A stretch of 64,000 nucleotides of DNA, taken from positions 243,219,218-243,283,217 of the forward strand of contig NC_081406.1 in NCBI RefSeq assembly GCF_030272615.1, read 5' to 3'. This DNA is from Cryptomeria japonica. Taxonomy: Eukaryota; Streptophyta; Pinopsida; Cupressales; Cupressaceae. This document shows positions 47,698 to 57,654 of this stretch, piece by piece (position 1 is the stretch's first letter; each line of letters opens with the position of its first letter). The notes beneath the pieces are model-generated. The model searched no databases, was not told the DNA's origin, and saw nothing but the letters and a program-made list of their open reading frames with translations. The position numbers and the translations under genes are program-made.

Positions 47698-47917
47698 ACA
47701 AGTTTTGGATATAAGAAAAATTGTGAATTATGATTTGTGCAACCTACATAAATCATTTTGCTATTTCCTTAAGGGGTCTAAAAAAAATCTTAGGGGATTG
47801 AAACATTATGAAAACTAGATTGAAATCATTAGATTTGAAAAACTATCAACTGAGATATTAATGCCCATGTTGGGTGCTAACATCCAATCAAGGTAGGACA
47901 TGAGTACCTCTATTGGG

Positions 47918-49332
47918 TGTTGGCAATATGTGTTGTCATTGATGTCAACTTGATGTTTGACAATATGTATTGCCACTAAGGAGATAATTGGAGTATGTGT
48001 GGAGGTCATTGATGCATTTAATAGTATGTGTGTATATGTTAAAGATGTTTGAGAGAAGTTGTGCTATTGATTAGAGATGTAGAAGATAGTCTAGAGAATC
48101 ATCATATGACATTATATTGGTTCAAAGCATATGGTATATATTGGTTCACTTTACTCTTGACTTGATTATATATTGCAATCATTATAGTCAAAGTTCACAA
48201 GTTCAAGAAGTTTGTACTATGGTGTTTGAGTTTAATTTTATGTTCGGTTGCTTGAGGAAATTTATCTAAGTAGAGAATACCTTGTTTCCCTATTACAGTG
48301 TGTTAGTATTTTGCTCTGCATTCTTACACCCTACATATCTTGTGTGTGTGTCTCTACAATCATGCTATGAGGTGTGTCAAGCACCATTCTACCAATTTTT
48401 AGGATGCAACCATTTGCATAGAAAAAGTTTTGGAACTCCAGGTCACATGCTCTTTATTCTATCACAATGATTGTTTTATCTATGAGGTTTTGAAAGGATG
48501 TTGACAAAATATTGGTCAAGTGATATTATTTTTAGGGTTGTTGGTGCATCGGTTCATGGTATTCCTCATGATGACTTCATGTAGTTAGTTTGATCTGTAC
48601 AATGCTTAATAGTTCAATAAACGTTCATCTGCCCTAACACTTAATGATTGATCTCTTTAGGAGAAGTTGTAGGAAGGTAGTAGATGGTATTCAATGCATT
48701 GATCTTGGTCTGCATGGTGTTTTGAGTTTCTCCCTAATGGTAAAAATGTAGCAGTGAGATATCTTGACAATACTTGTGATATTTGGTTGATCGGGTATGT
48801 TCCTTCAATTGCGATTGATCCAGACCTATTTCATTTGTGTTGAAGGATGTGTTATCATATGGTTAAGGTTTAGTTATGTGATAGGTTATTTTTTGGTTGA
48901 TGTATATGCTTGGAGTTGACCTATTCTAGGTCATATGTTTCATTTTGTTGGGTCCTAATTGAGCCAACCTAGGCGATATTTTTGATAATATCAAGGATAT
49001 ATATAGAAGAAAAGACCATTTGTGGAAGTGTGCAATTTGATGTGAATTCTTATGATGTGTGAAATATATTAGTGATATCTCAAATGATTATAAAGTGTGT
49101 TTAATTTGTGCGACAAAATATTTTGGGCTCCAAACAGGAATGCACTATTGGCATTTGTTAGATACATCTTTTTCAATAGTTCATATTATGTACATTACTA
49201 TAATCTCATTATACCTTGCTTTGGAGAAGTGATCTCAGACTGCAAGTATTATATCTTTCCCTAGGTAAATGCACCTTATCCCGCAAGTCCATTAAGGGAG
49301 CATTGAGCCTAAAACAAACTTTGTAACCAAGT
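47918..49332 (+). repeat. 5' LTR of E3, 3' end deleted
   Basis: It starts TGTTGGCAATATGTG and aligns with the 3' LTR through CAATGAGCC..AAAACAA near 49310-49320. It then joins gag-coding sequence at about 49332. About 220 bases of LTR end present in the 3' copy (54723-54942) are missing, together with the primer site. It holds one copy of the segment that is duplicated in the 3' LTR (here about 48828-49090). Confidence 0.8.
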
Positions 49333-49339
49333 TTTACTT

Positions 49340-49999
49340 TGATGTTGAAAGATAAGATTCTTCTGGAAGCAGATCTTGAGGTAATGGAACATGTTGAATG
49401 GGATATTGATATGTTTGATTGTGAGATAGATTTAGAAGGAGAAATTTGGCTTCTCTTGATGATTTGGATAATTCTAGAGTACAAAGTGAAGAGTACGAAA
49501 ACAAATTCAATAAGATTGAAAGGATAATCATCAAGTTAAAAGCTCATATTTCAGAAAACAAGGAATGCAAGGACAAAATCAAGATGGCAGAACAAGAAAT
49601 TACCAAGCTGAAGGATGAAGGAAGTAGAATCTATAATGATAATTTCAAAAAGGTAGAAAATGACATAGTAAATCTAAAGATTCAGGTTGAAGAAGGAAAT
49701 AAGACTACAAATTGTATGGAAACCAAACTTAATGATAAGACAATAGAATGTACAAAACTTGAAGAAGAAATTGTAGCTCTGAAAAGGAATTGAAGGATGT
49801 AAAAGAACAAGTGGAGAAAAGTTTGAAACTCAAAGGAGGTAGTGACATGATTGATGGGATGCTCAGTTATCCGAAACCACAGAAGAAGAAGGGTGGCCTT
49901 TGCTTTGAAAAGGGAGAATGTTCTAAGGATAAGAAAGAAAAAGAAAAGTTTCAAGATGAACTAAGGAAACAAAGTATACATCCCTGTATGATTAATTGA
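49340..49999 (+). pseudogene. E3 gag remnant, coiled coil
   Basis: A charged coiled-coil region is readable in overlapping frames (SLDDLDNSRVQSEEYENKF, ITKLKDEGSRIYNDNFKK, KLEEEIVALKRN). A frameshift near 49790 is followed by MLSYPKPQKKKGGLCFEKGE. This last motif corresponds to MLKNQKPNGDTNGLGFEVGE of C2 in spacing and key residues. The N-terminal part was lost with the LTR end, and the zinc knuckles are not seen. It was probably gag, and it is now non-functional. Confidence 0.7.
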
Positions 50000-50029
50000 T
50001 TATTTGTTTAGTGCTTTATTTTTTAAGAG

Positions 50030-52713
50030 AATTGCATGGTAAAAAGAATATCCTTTGGAGAAAAGATGTTTTTGTTGGTTCTCAGATTAGGGAACATATG
50101 TATAATTTCTTGGATATAAAGACTAGTGATGTGACCTATGGGTTTTTTCAAAGTTTTTCAAAATGAGATGAGTAATAGATACAAAATATTGACATAGGTT
50201 GTAGAAACAAACAAAAAAGTAGTCACATTTATGGTAGACAAGGATAATTTCTATATGGAGGTTGTTGAGCCTAGAACTTCATGTATCCCCAAGTTACCAT
50301 ATGAGGTCCTCGAGCCTAAATGTATTGCATATTCAAACATACGAATTAAAACCCCAAAAGATCCCAGTGCATAAAGGTTTAGTTTCAATGATGAAATAAC
50401 CAATAATTTGATGAAAAAGATAATAGATGAGAGAGTTGTGAAGATGAAGAGTGATCTAGAGAAGAAATTTGGCATTGGTGAGGCATCTGATGCCACACAA
50501 TCTCTACCTTCACTTGGATAAACTGGAAGGTCTTCCACTACCACTACTACACTATCAACACCTTTCACAACCACACAAACACCTCCTAGTAGGAAGAGGT
50601 CTACCATGACTATTTTGGAGAAACCTATGACTCCTACTAAATAGAAGAAACCAAGGAAGAAGCAACAAACTAAGAGGGAAAATATATATTTTGATTAATA
50701 TTGATGAAGAAGAAGTGGCCGAAGTAGAAGAAGTAAAAGACTCTGAACTAAAGAAGGAAAGAGAACAAGACCAAATTGAATGAATCAAAAGAAAATCAAG
50801 GAAGAAGGATAAGGGCAAAGGAAAATTGAAGTGTGAGCCAAAGAAATCTTACAAGACACCTCTAGGGTCCCTTGAGGAAGAAACTTATAAAGTAAATTAA
50901 ATTTTGAATGCAATTGAATGTCATGGGGCACTACAAGAAACATCTTTGTTAGACTCGAATGCACTTATGTACAATTAAGAAATTATTGAGCATGCATTTA
51001 TAATGTATACGATGAAGTGCATTATAACCTTAAGTGACATTATAGACAAACTTTTGGAGACCTTGACTGATGCATTAATAGAAAAGAGAGAGGATGTACT
51101 CAAGTTAGAGGCTAAGATAGGAAAAGAACCCATCAAATAGGTTGGCCCTACTTTGTCTGAATAAAAAATTGCAAAAATTACACAAAGATATGCACAAGAA
51201 CTAAGAACAAAACAAAGGATACATAATCTAATAAGTGAAGAAGATAAAGAAAGAATCCAAAAGGTAACAAAAGAATACTACCAAGATTTTAAAGGAGATG
51301 AAGGAAGGAGAAGCATTTGTAGAAGAACAATCTCATCATGACTACAATGACTTGGAAGAAATTCCAATCATACAAGATATTGACATATTTGTTTTTGATC
51401 ATCCTGTGATAGAGTGATGATAATATTGAACAGACCAAGGAGACTCATCCTCTGAAAAATTCCGATATTGATTCTCTTGTTGCTAAGAAAAGAAATGAGG
51501 AGCGTGTTCCTCCTTCAACTAATACGGATCAAAGTATAGAGAAAAACTCTCCAAAGACCACAAAAAATGCAAAGGATACATTTCTTGAAGTGAATCCTGA
51601 TGTTGAAAGGAACATGGATGCCGAAGGAGAAGAAGAAAAGAAGAACATTGATGTAATAAACATTGGTGAAAAAGAAAAAGAAGAAAGCAATCCTGAGAGT
51701 GCTACTATAGAGAATGATCAAAATGTGATTGTAGAGAAAGACAAGAAGCAAGAAGATTCCTCTAGTAACACAAAATATGGAAAGGGATAGATTATGATTC
51801 CTTTAAAGACATGTTAGGTATTCAGATGCAATTTGAGCCTATGATAACCCCACAATTACTACATATACCAACTCGTGAGGGGCATATTGATTTGTCAAAC
51901 ATTTCTCCTCTTCATAAATTTTAGTTAGGAGATAGTGCATGCATCAACTAGGAAGGAGTTTTTGAATGAGCATGTAAAGAAAGTTAGTCTCATTGATGAT
52001 GTAATTAAGATTATCCATGAAGGCTTACGAAAGTTGATAATGATGAATCTTGAGCTTAATACATTCATTTAACGACCATTTAGCAAATATTGAGAAGAAA
52101 GCAAAAGAGGAAGCCCTAAGGAGGTTCAATGATAAGAGGATGGTTGAGGTCTTTGACCAGTGTATTAATGCAGACATTTCATTGTAAAACAACTTGAAAA
52201 GGTTTAAGGACAATATTGAGGAGGTTGCAACATTATACCAATTTTCTCTAAGGTGGTCAAACCACACAAAAAGCATAAAGTTACAAATTAACTCAATTGA
52301 GTCACAAACTTTTCATTTTGTCAACACATATGATTTAGGAAAGGATAAAGATGGCTCCACCGAAGCCCAAATAGATCAACTTCATGTACAATTATTTTTT
52401 GCTACAATAGCAAAGAGATCAGATCAAAAAGCAATTTCATTTGCTAAGGGATGCAATAGAGATAAGGTTGGCTCCTTTGGTCAATGTTTTGGGGGATGCA
52501 GAGTAGGGAAAACATAAAATGAAAACTTTGGATAATATTGATATTGTTGAGGATTTACACATACAGTTTGAATGTCAACACCAAATACTCTCATTTGCAC
52601 AGGCTACATGGGATAATGCTTTGGCTGAGCTCAAGATAAAATATAAAAGCATCCTACCTTCCAAGAAGGGCATAGTTAAGGTATGTCTTGGTTGTATAGA
52701 TTTACAGTTATAG
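50030..52713 (+). pseudogene. E3 ORF2, relative of C2 ORF2
   Basis: The pieces are in changing frames. At about 50155-50360 the translation MSNRYKILT...VTFMVDKDNFYMEVVEPRT...LPYEVLEPK aligns with C2 ORF2 (MKTRVRLSQ...FLIKKDEIWMEAVVPRT...MGYETDDN). The spacing is the same, and the shared residues are F, KD, ME, V, PRT and YE. Downstream come a Thr/Pro/Lys-rich stretch (TPPSRKRSTM, KKPRKKQQTK near 50580-50670), acidic Glu-rich parts and coiled-coil-like segments (LRRFNDKRMVEVFDQC, FKDNIEEVATLYQF near 52120-52240). This matches the basic-then-coiled layout of C2 ORF2. The N-terminal globular region is mostly deleted. Function unknown. Confidence 0.6.
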
Positions 52714-52956
52714 ATATACTGTTGAACATCTTTGCATATAATATCAATTTTGGTAAGGGATCTCCATCTAAGGGGGAAGAATTTTCAGTTGATGCACATT
52801 GATTGGAGGACTATGTACAGTATCATTTTTGGTCAGGTAGATATTATGCCCTTTGTCCTTGATGTCAAAAGGGGAGAGATTGTGATTGTTCATATAGAAG
52901 AGATACTAGTGAAAGGGGGAGAGTTTGTAAATATATTTATTGTGTTGCCATCGATG

Positions 52957-52970
52957 ACAAAAGGGGAGAT
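52957..52970 (+). other. Polypurine tract of E3, last of a repeated series
   Basis: ACAAAAGGGGAGAT precedes TGTTGGAAATATG at 52971. Other purine runs lie near 52768 (CTAAGGGGGAAGAA), 52865 (GTCAAAAGGGGAGAG) and 52912 (GAAAGGGGGAGAG). As in C1, the tract is repeated several times before the LTR, and the last copy follows TTGCCATCGATG. Confidence 0.88.
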
Positions 52971-54942
52971 TGTTGGAAATATGTGTTATCATTGATGCCA
53001 ACCCGATGTTTGACAATATGTATTATTACTAAGGAGATAATTGTTGTATGTGCGAAGGTCATTGATGCATTTGATAGTGTGTGTATGTGTTGAAGATGTT
53101 TGAGAGTAGTTGTGCCACTGATAAAAAATGTAAAAGACAGTCTGGAGAATCATCTGATGACATGAAAGTTATATTAGTCTAGAGAAAATGGTACATATTG
53201 GTTCACTTGACTTGATTATATATTACTATGGTCAAAATTCACAGGTTTAGGAAGGTTGCACTGTGGTGTTTGAGTTAAGTTTTATGTCTGGTTGCCTGAG
53301 GAAATTTATCTAAGTAGAGAACAAATTGTTTTCCTATAACGATGTGCTAGTATTTTTCTTTGCATTCTTCCACCCTGCATGTCTTATGTGTGCGGTTTGC
53401 AATCATGCTATGAAGTGTATTAGGCACCATTCTACCAATTTTCAAGATGCAACCATTTGTATAGAAAAGGTTATAAGTGTTCCTGATTACAGTCTATTAG
53501 TTTAAGGTGCTTTAGTTGGCTCACCAAAATGCTCTACATTTTGCCGCAATGATGGTTTTGGCTATGCTATTTTGGGAGGATGCGGAGGACATCATTACTG
53601 GACAAGTGATATGAGTTTGAGGATTGTTGGTGCATTGGTGCATGGTATTCCTCACGATGGCTTCATGCAATCAATCCAGTTTGCACAATGCTTACCAATT
53701 TAATAATGATGTTCCTTTGCACTAACACTCAATGATTGATCTCTTTAAGAGATGTTGTAGGAAGGTAGGAGATAGTCTTCAGTGCATTGATCTTGGTCCG
53801 TATGATGTTTTGAGTTTCTCCCTAATGGTAAAAATGTAACATTGAGCTATGTTAACAATGGTTGTGATATTTGACCTACCAGATATGTTCCTTCAATTTT
53901 GGTTGCTCCAAACCTATTTCATTTGTGTTGAAGGAGTGTTATGATATGGTTAAGGTTCACTTATATGTTAGATTGATCCGCAACCTAATTTTATGGTTGA
54001 TGTATATGCTTGGAGATAACCTAGTTTAGGTCACATGTTTCATTTTGTTAGGTCCTAATTGAGCCAACCTAAGTGATGTTTTTGATAATGCAAAGAACAT
54101 AAATGGAAGAACAAATCATTTGTGGAAGCATGTGAGTTAATGTGAAGTTTTATGGTGCAAATTATATTAATGATATCTCAAACGATTAGACATTTCATTT
54201 GTGTTGGAGGATGTGTTATGATGTGGTTAAGGTTCACTTATGTTCTAGATTAATCCACAACCTAGTTTTGTAGTTGATGTATATGCTTGGAGCCGACCTA
54301 TTTTGGGTCACATGTTTCATTTTGTTAGGTCCTAATTGAGCTGACCTAAGTGATGATTTCGATATGTGAAGGGCATATATGGAAGAACAAATCATTTGTG
54401 GAAGCGTGTGAGTTGATGTGAAGTCTTATGGTGCGAAATATGTCAATGATATCTCAAATGATTATGGTGTGTTGAATATGTATGACAAAATATTTTGAGC
54501 TACAAAGAGAACTGCACTACTAGCATTTGTCATATGCTTCTTCTTCAACAATTCACATTATGTATGTTATTGTAATTTCATTCTGCCTTGCTCTGGAGAA
54601 GTCCTTAGACTACAAGTATTGTATCTTGCCCTAGGGCAGTGTGCCTTAGCTTGCAAATCCATTCAGGGAGCAATGAGCTTCCTTGTCAGTGAGCCTAAAA
54701 CAACTTTGAAACAACTTGTTTCATATATTGTGAGTTGATCCTCATTGTGGTTTTTCCCTCAGGTTTTTCACATAAAAATCTTGGTGTTCTTGTGTGGTGC
54801 ATGCTATGTTTTATTCTACAGTTTTGGTTTAAAGGTTCCAAAATTAATGAATGGTTAAAAATTTGATTTATGTTGATTCACCCCCCCACACACTGCCCCC
54901 GCCCCCCTTGCCCACCCCTCCATGATTTGGTTGTGTTCAGCA
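52971..54942 (+). repeat. 3' LTR of E3
   Basis: It runs from TGTTGGAAATATGTG to GTTCAGCA, 1972 bp, and aligns with 47918-49332. It is longer because of a 276-base tandem duplication and because it keeps the end that is missing from the 5' copy. Near the end it has GGTTTTTCCCTCAGG (about 54760) and GATTCACCCCCCC (about 54878), the same landmarks as in the LTRs of C1 and C2. Confidence 0.82.
53916..54467 (+). repeat. 276-base tandem duplication inside the E3 3' LTR
   Basis: The unit starting ATTTCATTTGTGTTG at 53916 recurs at 54192 and matches through CATGTTTCATTTTGTTAGG, ACAAATCATTTGTGGAAGC and GATATCTCAAA. The 5' LTR has the segment once. The copies differ from each other at many sites, so the duplication is not recent. 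Confidence 0.88.
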
Positions 54943-55890
54943 TTGGCTCTAGTGTCCAAAATCCAAACACTAGTGCCCTCGTTGGGAATTAGCGCTCTTT
55001 AAAACAAATGCCAAAATTCAAGATGGTGACTAATATCCCTCTAGCAAGTTATTGAGTTCTATTTCCGTAGCTTTTGTATTTTTGTATTATCTAATTTATG
55101 AAAAAATACAAGAAGTTTATTTAAAACAAGTACTTCTTTTCATGCACTACTTTCCTTCATGCACTTTACTAGAAAATAAACTTCTTGTATCTAAGAAGGA
55201 CAATAGTTGTTTTTCTTTAGATTTAGCACCTATTTTAAGTGGATCAATAGGTTAATAGAAATGAGAACCATGAACTTTGATTGTCATATAAATTCAAATC
55301 ACGCCATCAAACCTAATGTGAGAACTTTATGTAATCTTGACCTTGCTGACACAAATATGTTTGTAAGCACTTGGATAAATTATATCTAGAGGAATCAAAT
55401 CAATACACATTATAACAGGATTAATCATCATATGTTGTTTAGATTTTCAAAATCATTTATGAATACAAGTGGTTTTGAAAACAATCAAACTAAGATTATA
55501 AACAAAATAGAGTCGTGTTAGACGTGAGTTAAAATTCACTATCATATCTACTTAATAAATAAAATGGAATGATTTTAAAATATGCTATTATAAAATGATT
55601 TTAATTATTTCCAGTTTGAATTATTTCATATAATGCTTTGAGAATACAAATGTACATACGATGGTTACTTAACTTCTAAAGTTAAATACATTGTACTAAT
55701 AGTTGTATCTAGATAATGTCCAAGTAGTCATTTAAGATGGGATCCTATTGTATTCCCTTCCATTGTATAAGTAAAGCCATTGCCATAGGTGTTCCAATTC
55801 TAAATTACATTTTCCCACATGGACGTTTATCTCTTCCTTCAAAGTTCAAATCCCATTAAGGATTAAAGTATGATGCCTCATTTGTAGCAC

Positions 55891-56014
55891 AGTTAAATGC
55901 CTCTTGCAAGGAGTACGTGGTAGTCCCATATTGCTATAAGCCACATAGACCAGTTAAGTGCCTTCCACAAGGAGTATGAGGTAGTTGCATATTGTTGTAA
56001 GCCATATAGCCTTG
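55891..56014. repeat. Tandem duplication of about 62 bases
   Basis: Two adjacent units share TTAARTGCCT, AAGGAGTA.G.GGTAGT, CATATTG.TRTAAGCCA.ATAG. They begin near 55891 and 55953. No coding frame or element is associated. Confidence 0.8.
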
Positions 56015-56100
56015 CATATAGACTGCATGGTATTGTAGGATATAAAAGATTTTTTCTTTCTTTTAGAAATCTTTGTCCAACTCCGAGCGGCTAATGATGG

Positions 56101-56160
56101 CAAAAAAAAGAAAGAAAGAAAAAAAAGAAAAAGAAGGAAAATAAAGAAGAAAGAAAATGT
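56101..56160. repeat. Purine-rich simple sequence (GAAA-type)
   Basis: The plus strand is a nearly pure A/G run built from AAAG/GAAAG units. It is low-complexity DNA and would spuriously encode Lys/Glu or, on the other strand, Phe/Leu/Ser-rich peptides. Confidence 0.95.
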
Positions 56161-56451
56161 TTCAAACATTTCCCCACCCAACATTCATCTCTTAATAAAC
56201 CATAGCCCAACTTCCCAATGGTTAATGATAGAAAAAATGTTTAAAAGGGAAAAACCTAAATGCAAAAAATTAACATTCAAAAATGTGCACATGCATCACC
56301 TGCACACACAACTCTACGGTTCTCGAATGCAAGTGCAATCTCAATTGTCACATTTCATTTACTTCATTAAATCTAAAACAAAATTATTGCTTATTATTAT
56401 TAAATTTAAAAATTAGATTGTTAAGTTTATGAATACAAATTTAGTAATTTC

Positions 56452-57180
56452 TGTTAAATTTTAGTGATCAGATTAGATAGACAAGAATTCACACAATTGC
56501 ATAGAGATTACCCTGGGAAAGCCTTCCTCTTGAAGGTGAAAAACCCAACAAAGAAGTTCCTTATTATTTTATTGATATCAAAGATGTCTTTACAATGAAT
56601 TTGCTTCACTCCTTGAAGCTAACATCAACTCAGTTCAATCTACAACCTGTAAGGAATAAGTTCGATCTGCTATGAGTGCATTCCACTCAATGTCTATGAT
56701 GCCACTGTTGTGTGACTATGAGATCTGTAGAAGATATATATATCATGACACAAGAAGGAACATGATCTGTATGTTGTATGTAAGATTCAAACTATTGAAG
56801 CTAATAGATTATTCGCTGAACAAGGAACACGATCTGCTTGAATGAGTTGAATCAATGCCTTTGAGAGAGAAATGCAACCCATAAATATACCGAACATAGG
56901 TTCCTTCAATCAACACGACTCCTCAAGAAAGTCGGCTTTTCTTTAGCAACATACCTCTTCACAAGTAGCGATTATATACTAATCAACACATTTATTTGTT
57001 AAGTATTAGTTACATCATAATGAACACGTTTTGTTCAAAGGTGGCGAGATATATGTGATATACACAATCAGTATATTAACAAATCGATACAACTAAATTG
57101 TCTAAGGCCAATAGGCCACTTAGACAATTTAGTTGTCTATGTTGGCCATGAAGGATACGACCGACGCTATTACATCAACA
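56452..57180 (-). repeat. 3' LTR of C3
   Basis: On the minus strand it begins TGTTGATGTAATAGCG at 57180, directly after the PPT, and ends ACTAAAATTTAACA at 56452. It is 729 bp and homologous to 61810-62547. An ACTAAATTGTCTAAGGCC stretch beside its reverse complement near 57090-57140 forms a hairpin-capable inverted repeat, also present in the other LTR. Confidence 0.94.
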
Positions 57181-57196
57181 CTCCCTCTTAGCTAGG
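57181..57196 (-). other. Polypurine tract of C3
   Basis: The minus strand reads CCTAGCTAAGAGGGAG, then TGTTGATG at 57180. The purine run is short, but its position against the LTR is exact. Confidence 0.75.
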
Positions 57197-57235
57197 GAGG
57201 AATCCTTCTCAATTATTGAGTCACATAGTGACATC

Positions 57236-57600
57236 CACCATGGCCACTCCCAGAGGGTGGGTCCATCATAGCTACTCCCATGAATGAAAACAAATAAACA
57301 CAATTGAAATGTGATGTTGTCATCTCAACATGATGTTCACCGTAACTACTCCCAGAGGGTGAATAAACACAAGTGCTAAATCATGGAATTTCTCCCATGA
57401 CATCCACCATGGCTACTCCCAGAGGGTGGATCCACCATATCTACTCATAGAGGGTGGAACAAGGGCTTTCACCTCAAACTTCTCTCTCACAGAGAATAAT
57501 GCATTAACAAGGGATTGCACCTCAAATTTCTCTCATAGAGAAGAATGCATTAACAAGAGCTTGCACCTCAAACTTCTATCACAGAGAAGAATGCATTAAA
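57236..57600. repeat. Two short tandem arrays in the C3 3' region
   Basis: The first array (about 57236-57455) has five imperfect copies of CCATGGCTACTCCCAGAGGG and relatives. The second (about 57465-57600) has three copies of a roughly 46-base unit with GCACCTCAAACTTCTCTC, ACAGAGAAGAATGCATTAA. They lie between the end of RNase H and the PPT. On the minus strand the first unit contains purine-rich GAGGG/TGGGAG words. Confidence 0.85.
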
Positions 57601-57654
57601 TACATCTCAATAAATCACTGATGCTGAGACTCCCTCTCAGCAAGGGCTTTAATC

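Larger units (their letters stand above)
47918..54942 (+). mobile_element. E3: second pol-less copia-like LTR element
   Basis: Long direct repeats at 47918-49332 and 52971-54942 flank a gag remnant (49340-49999) and a broken long ORF2 (about 50030-52713), followed by a PPT. No integrase, reverse transcriptase or RNase H is readable. The likely target duplication is imperfect: TTGGG at 47913-47917 and TTGGC at 54943-54947. The joined flanks resemble an uninserted relative near 18385-18480, which supports these borders. The 5' LTR end, primer site and gag start have been deleted. ORF2 shares a block with C2, and the PPT and LTR motifs match C1 and C2. Confidence 0.75.
54948..56446. other. Intergenic DNA between E3 and C3
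   Basis: No gene, RNA or element end was recognised in this AT-rich stretch. Frames near 55052-55389 are short and lack domains. It includes a 62-base tandem duplication (55891-56014) and a purine-rich low-complexity run (56101-56160), annotated separately. The first 30 bases continue E3's target site. Confidence 0.5.

Noticed and set aside
51515-51751. Phe-rich minus-strand frame
   Set aside because: It is complementary to the Glu/Lys-rich E3 ORF2 and has no domain.
55954-56184. 76-codon minus-strand frame with a hydrophobic segment
   Set aside because: The Phe/Leu/Ser run comes from the purine-rich simple sequence on the other strand.
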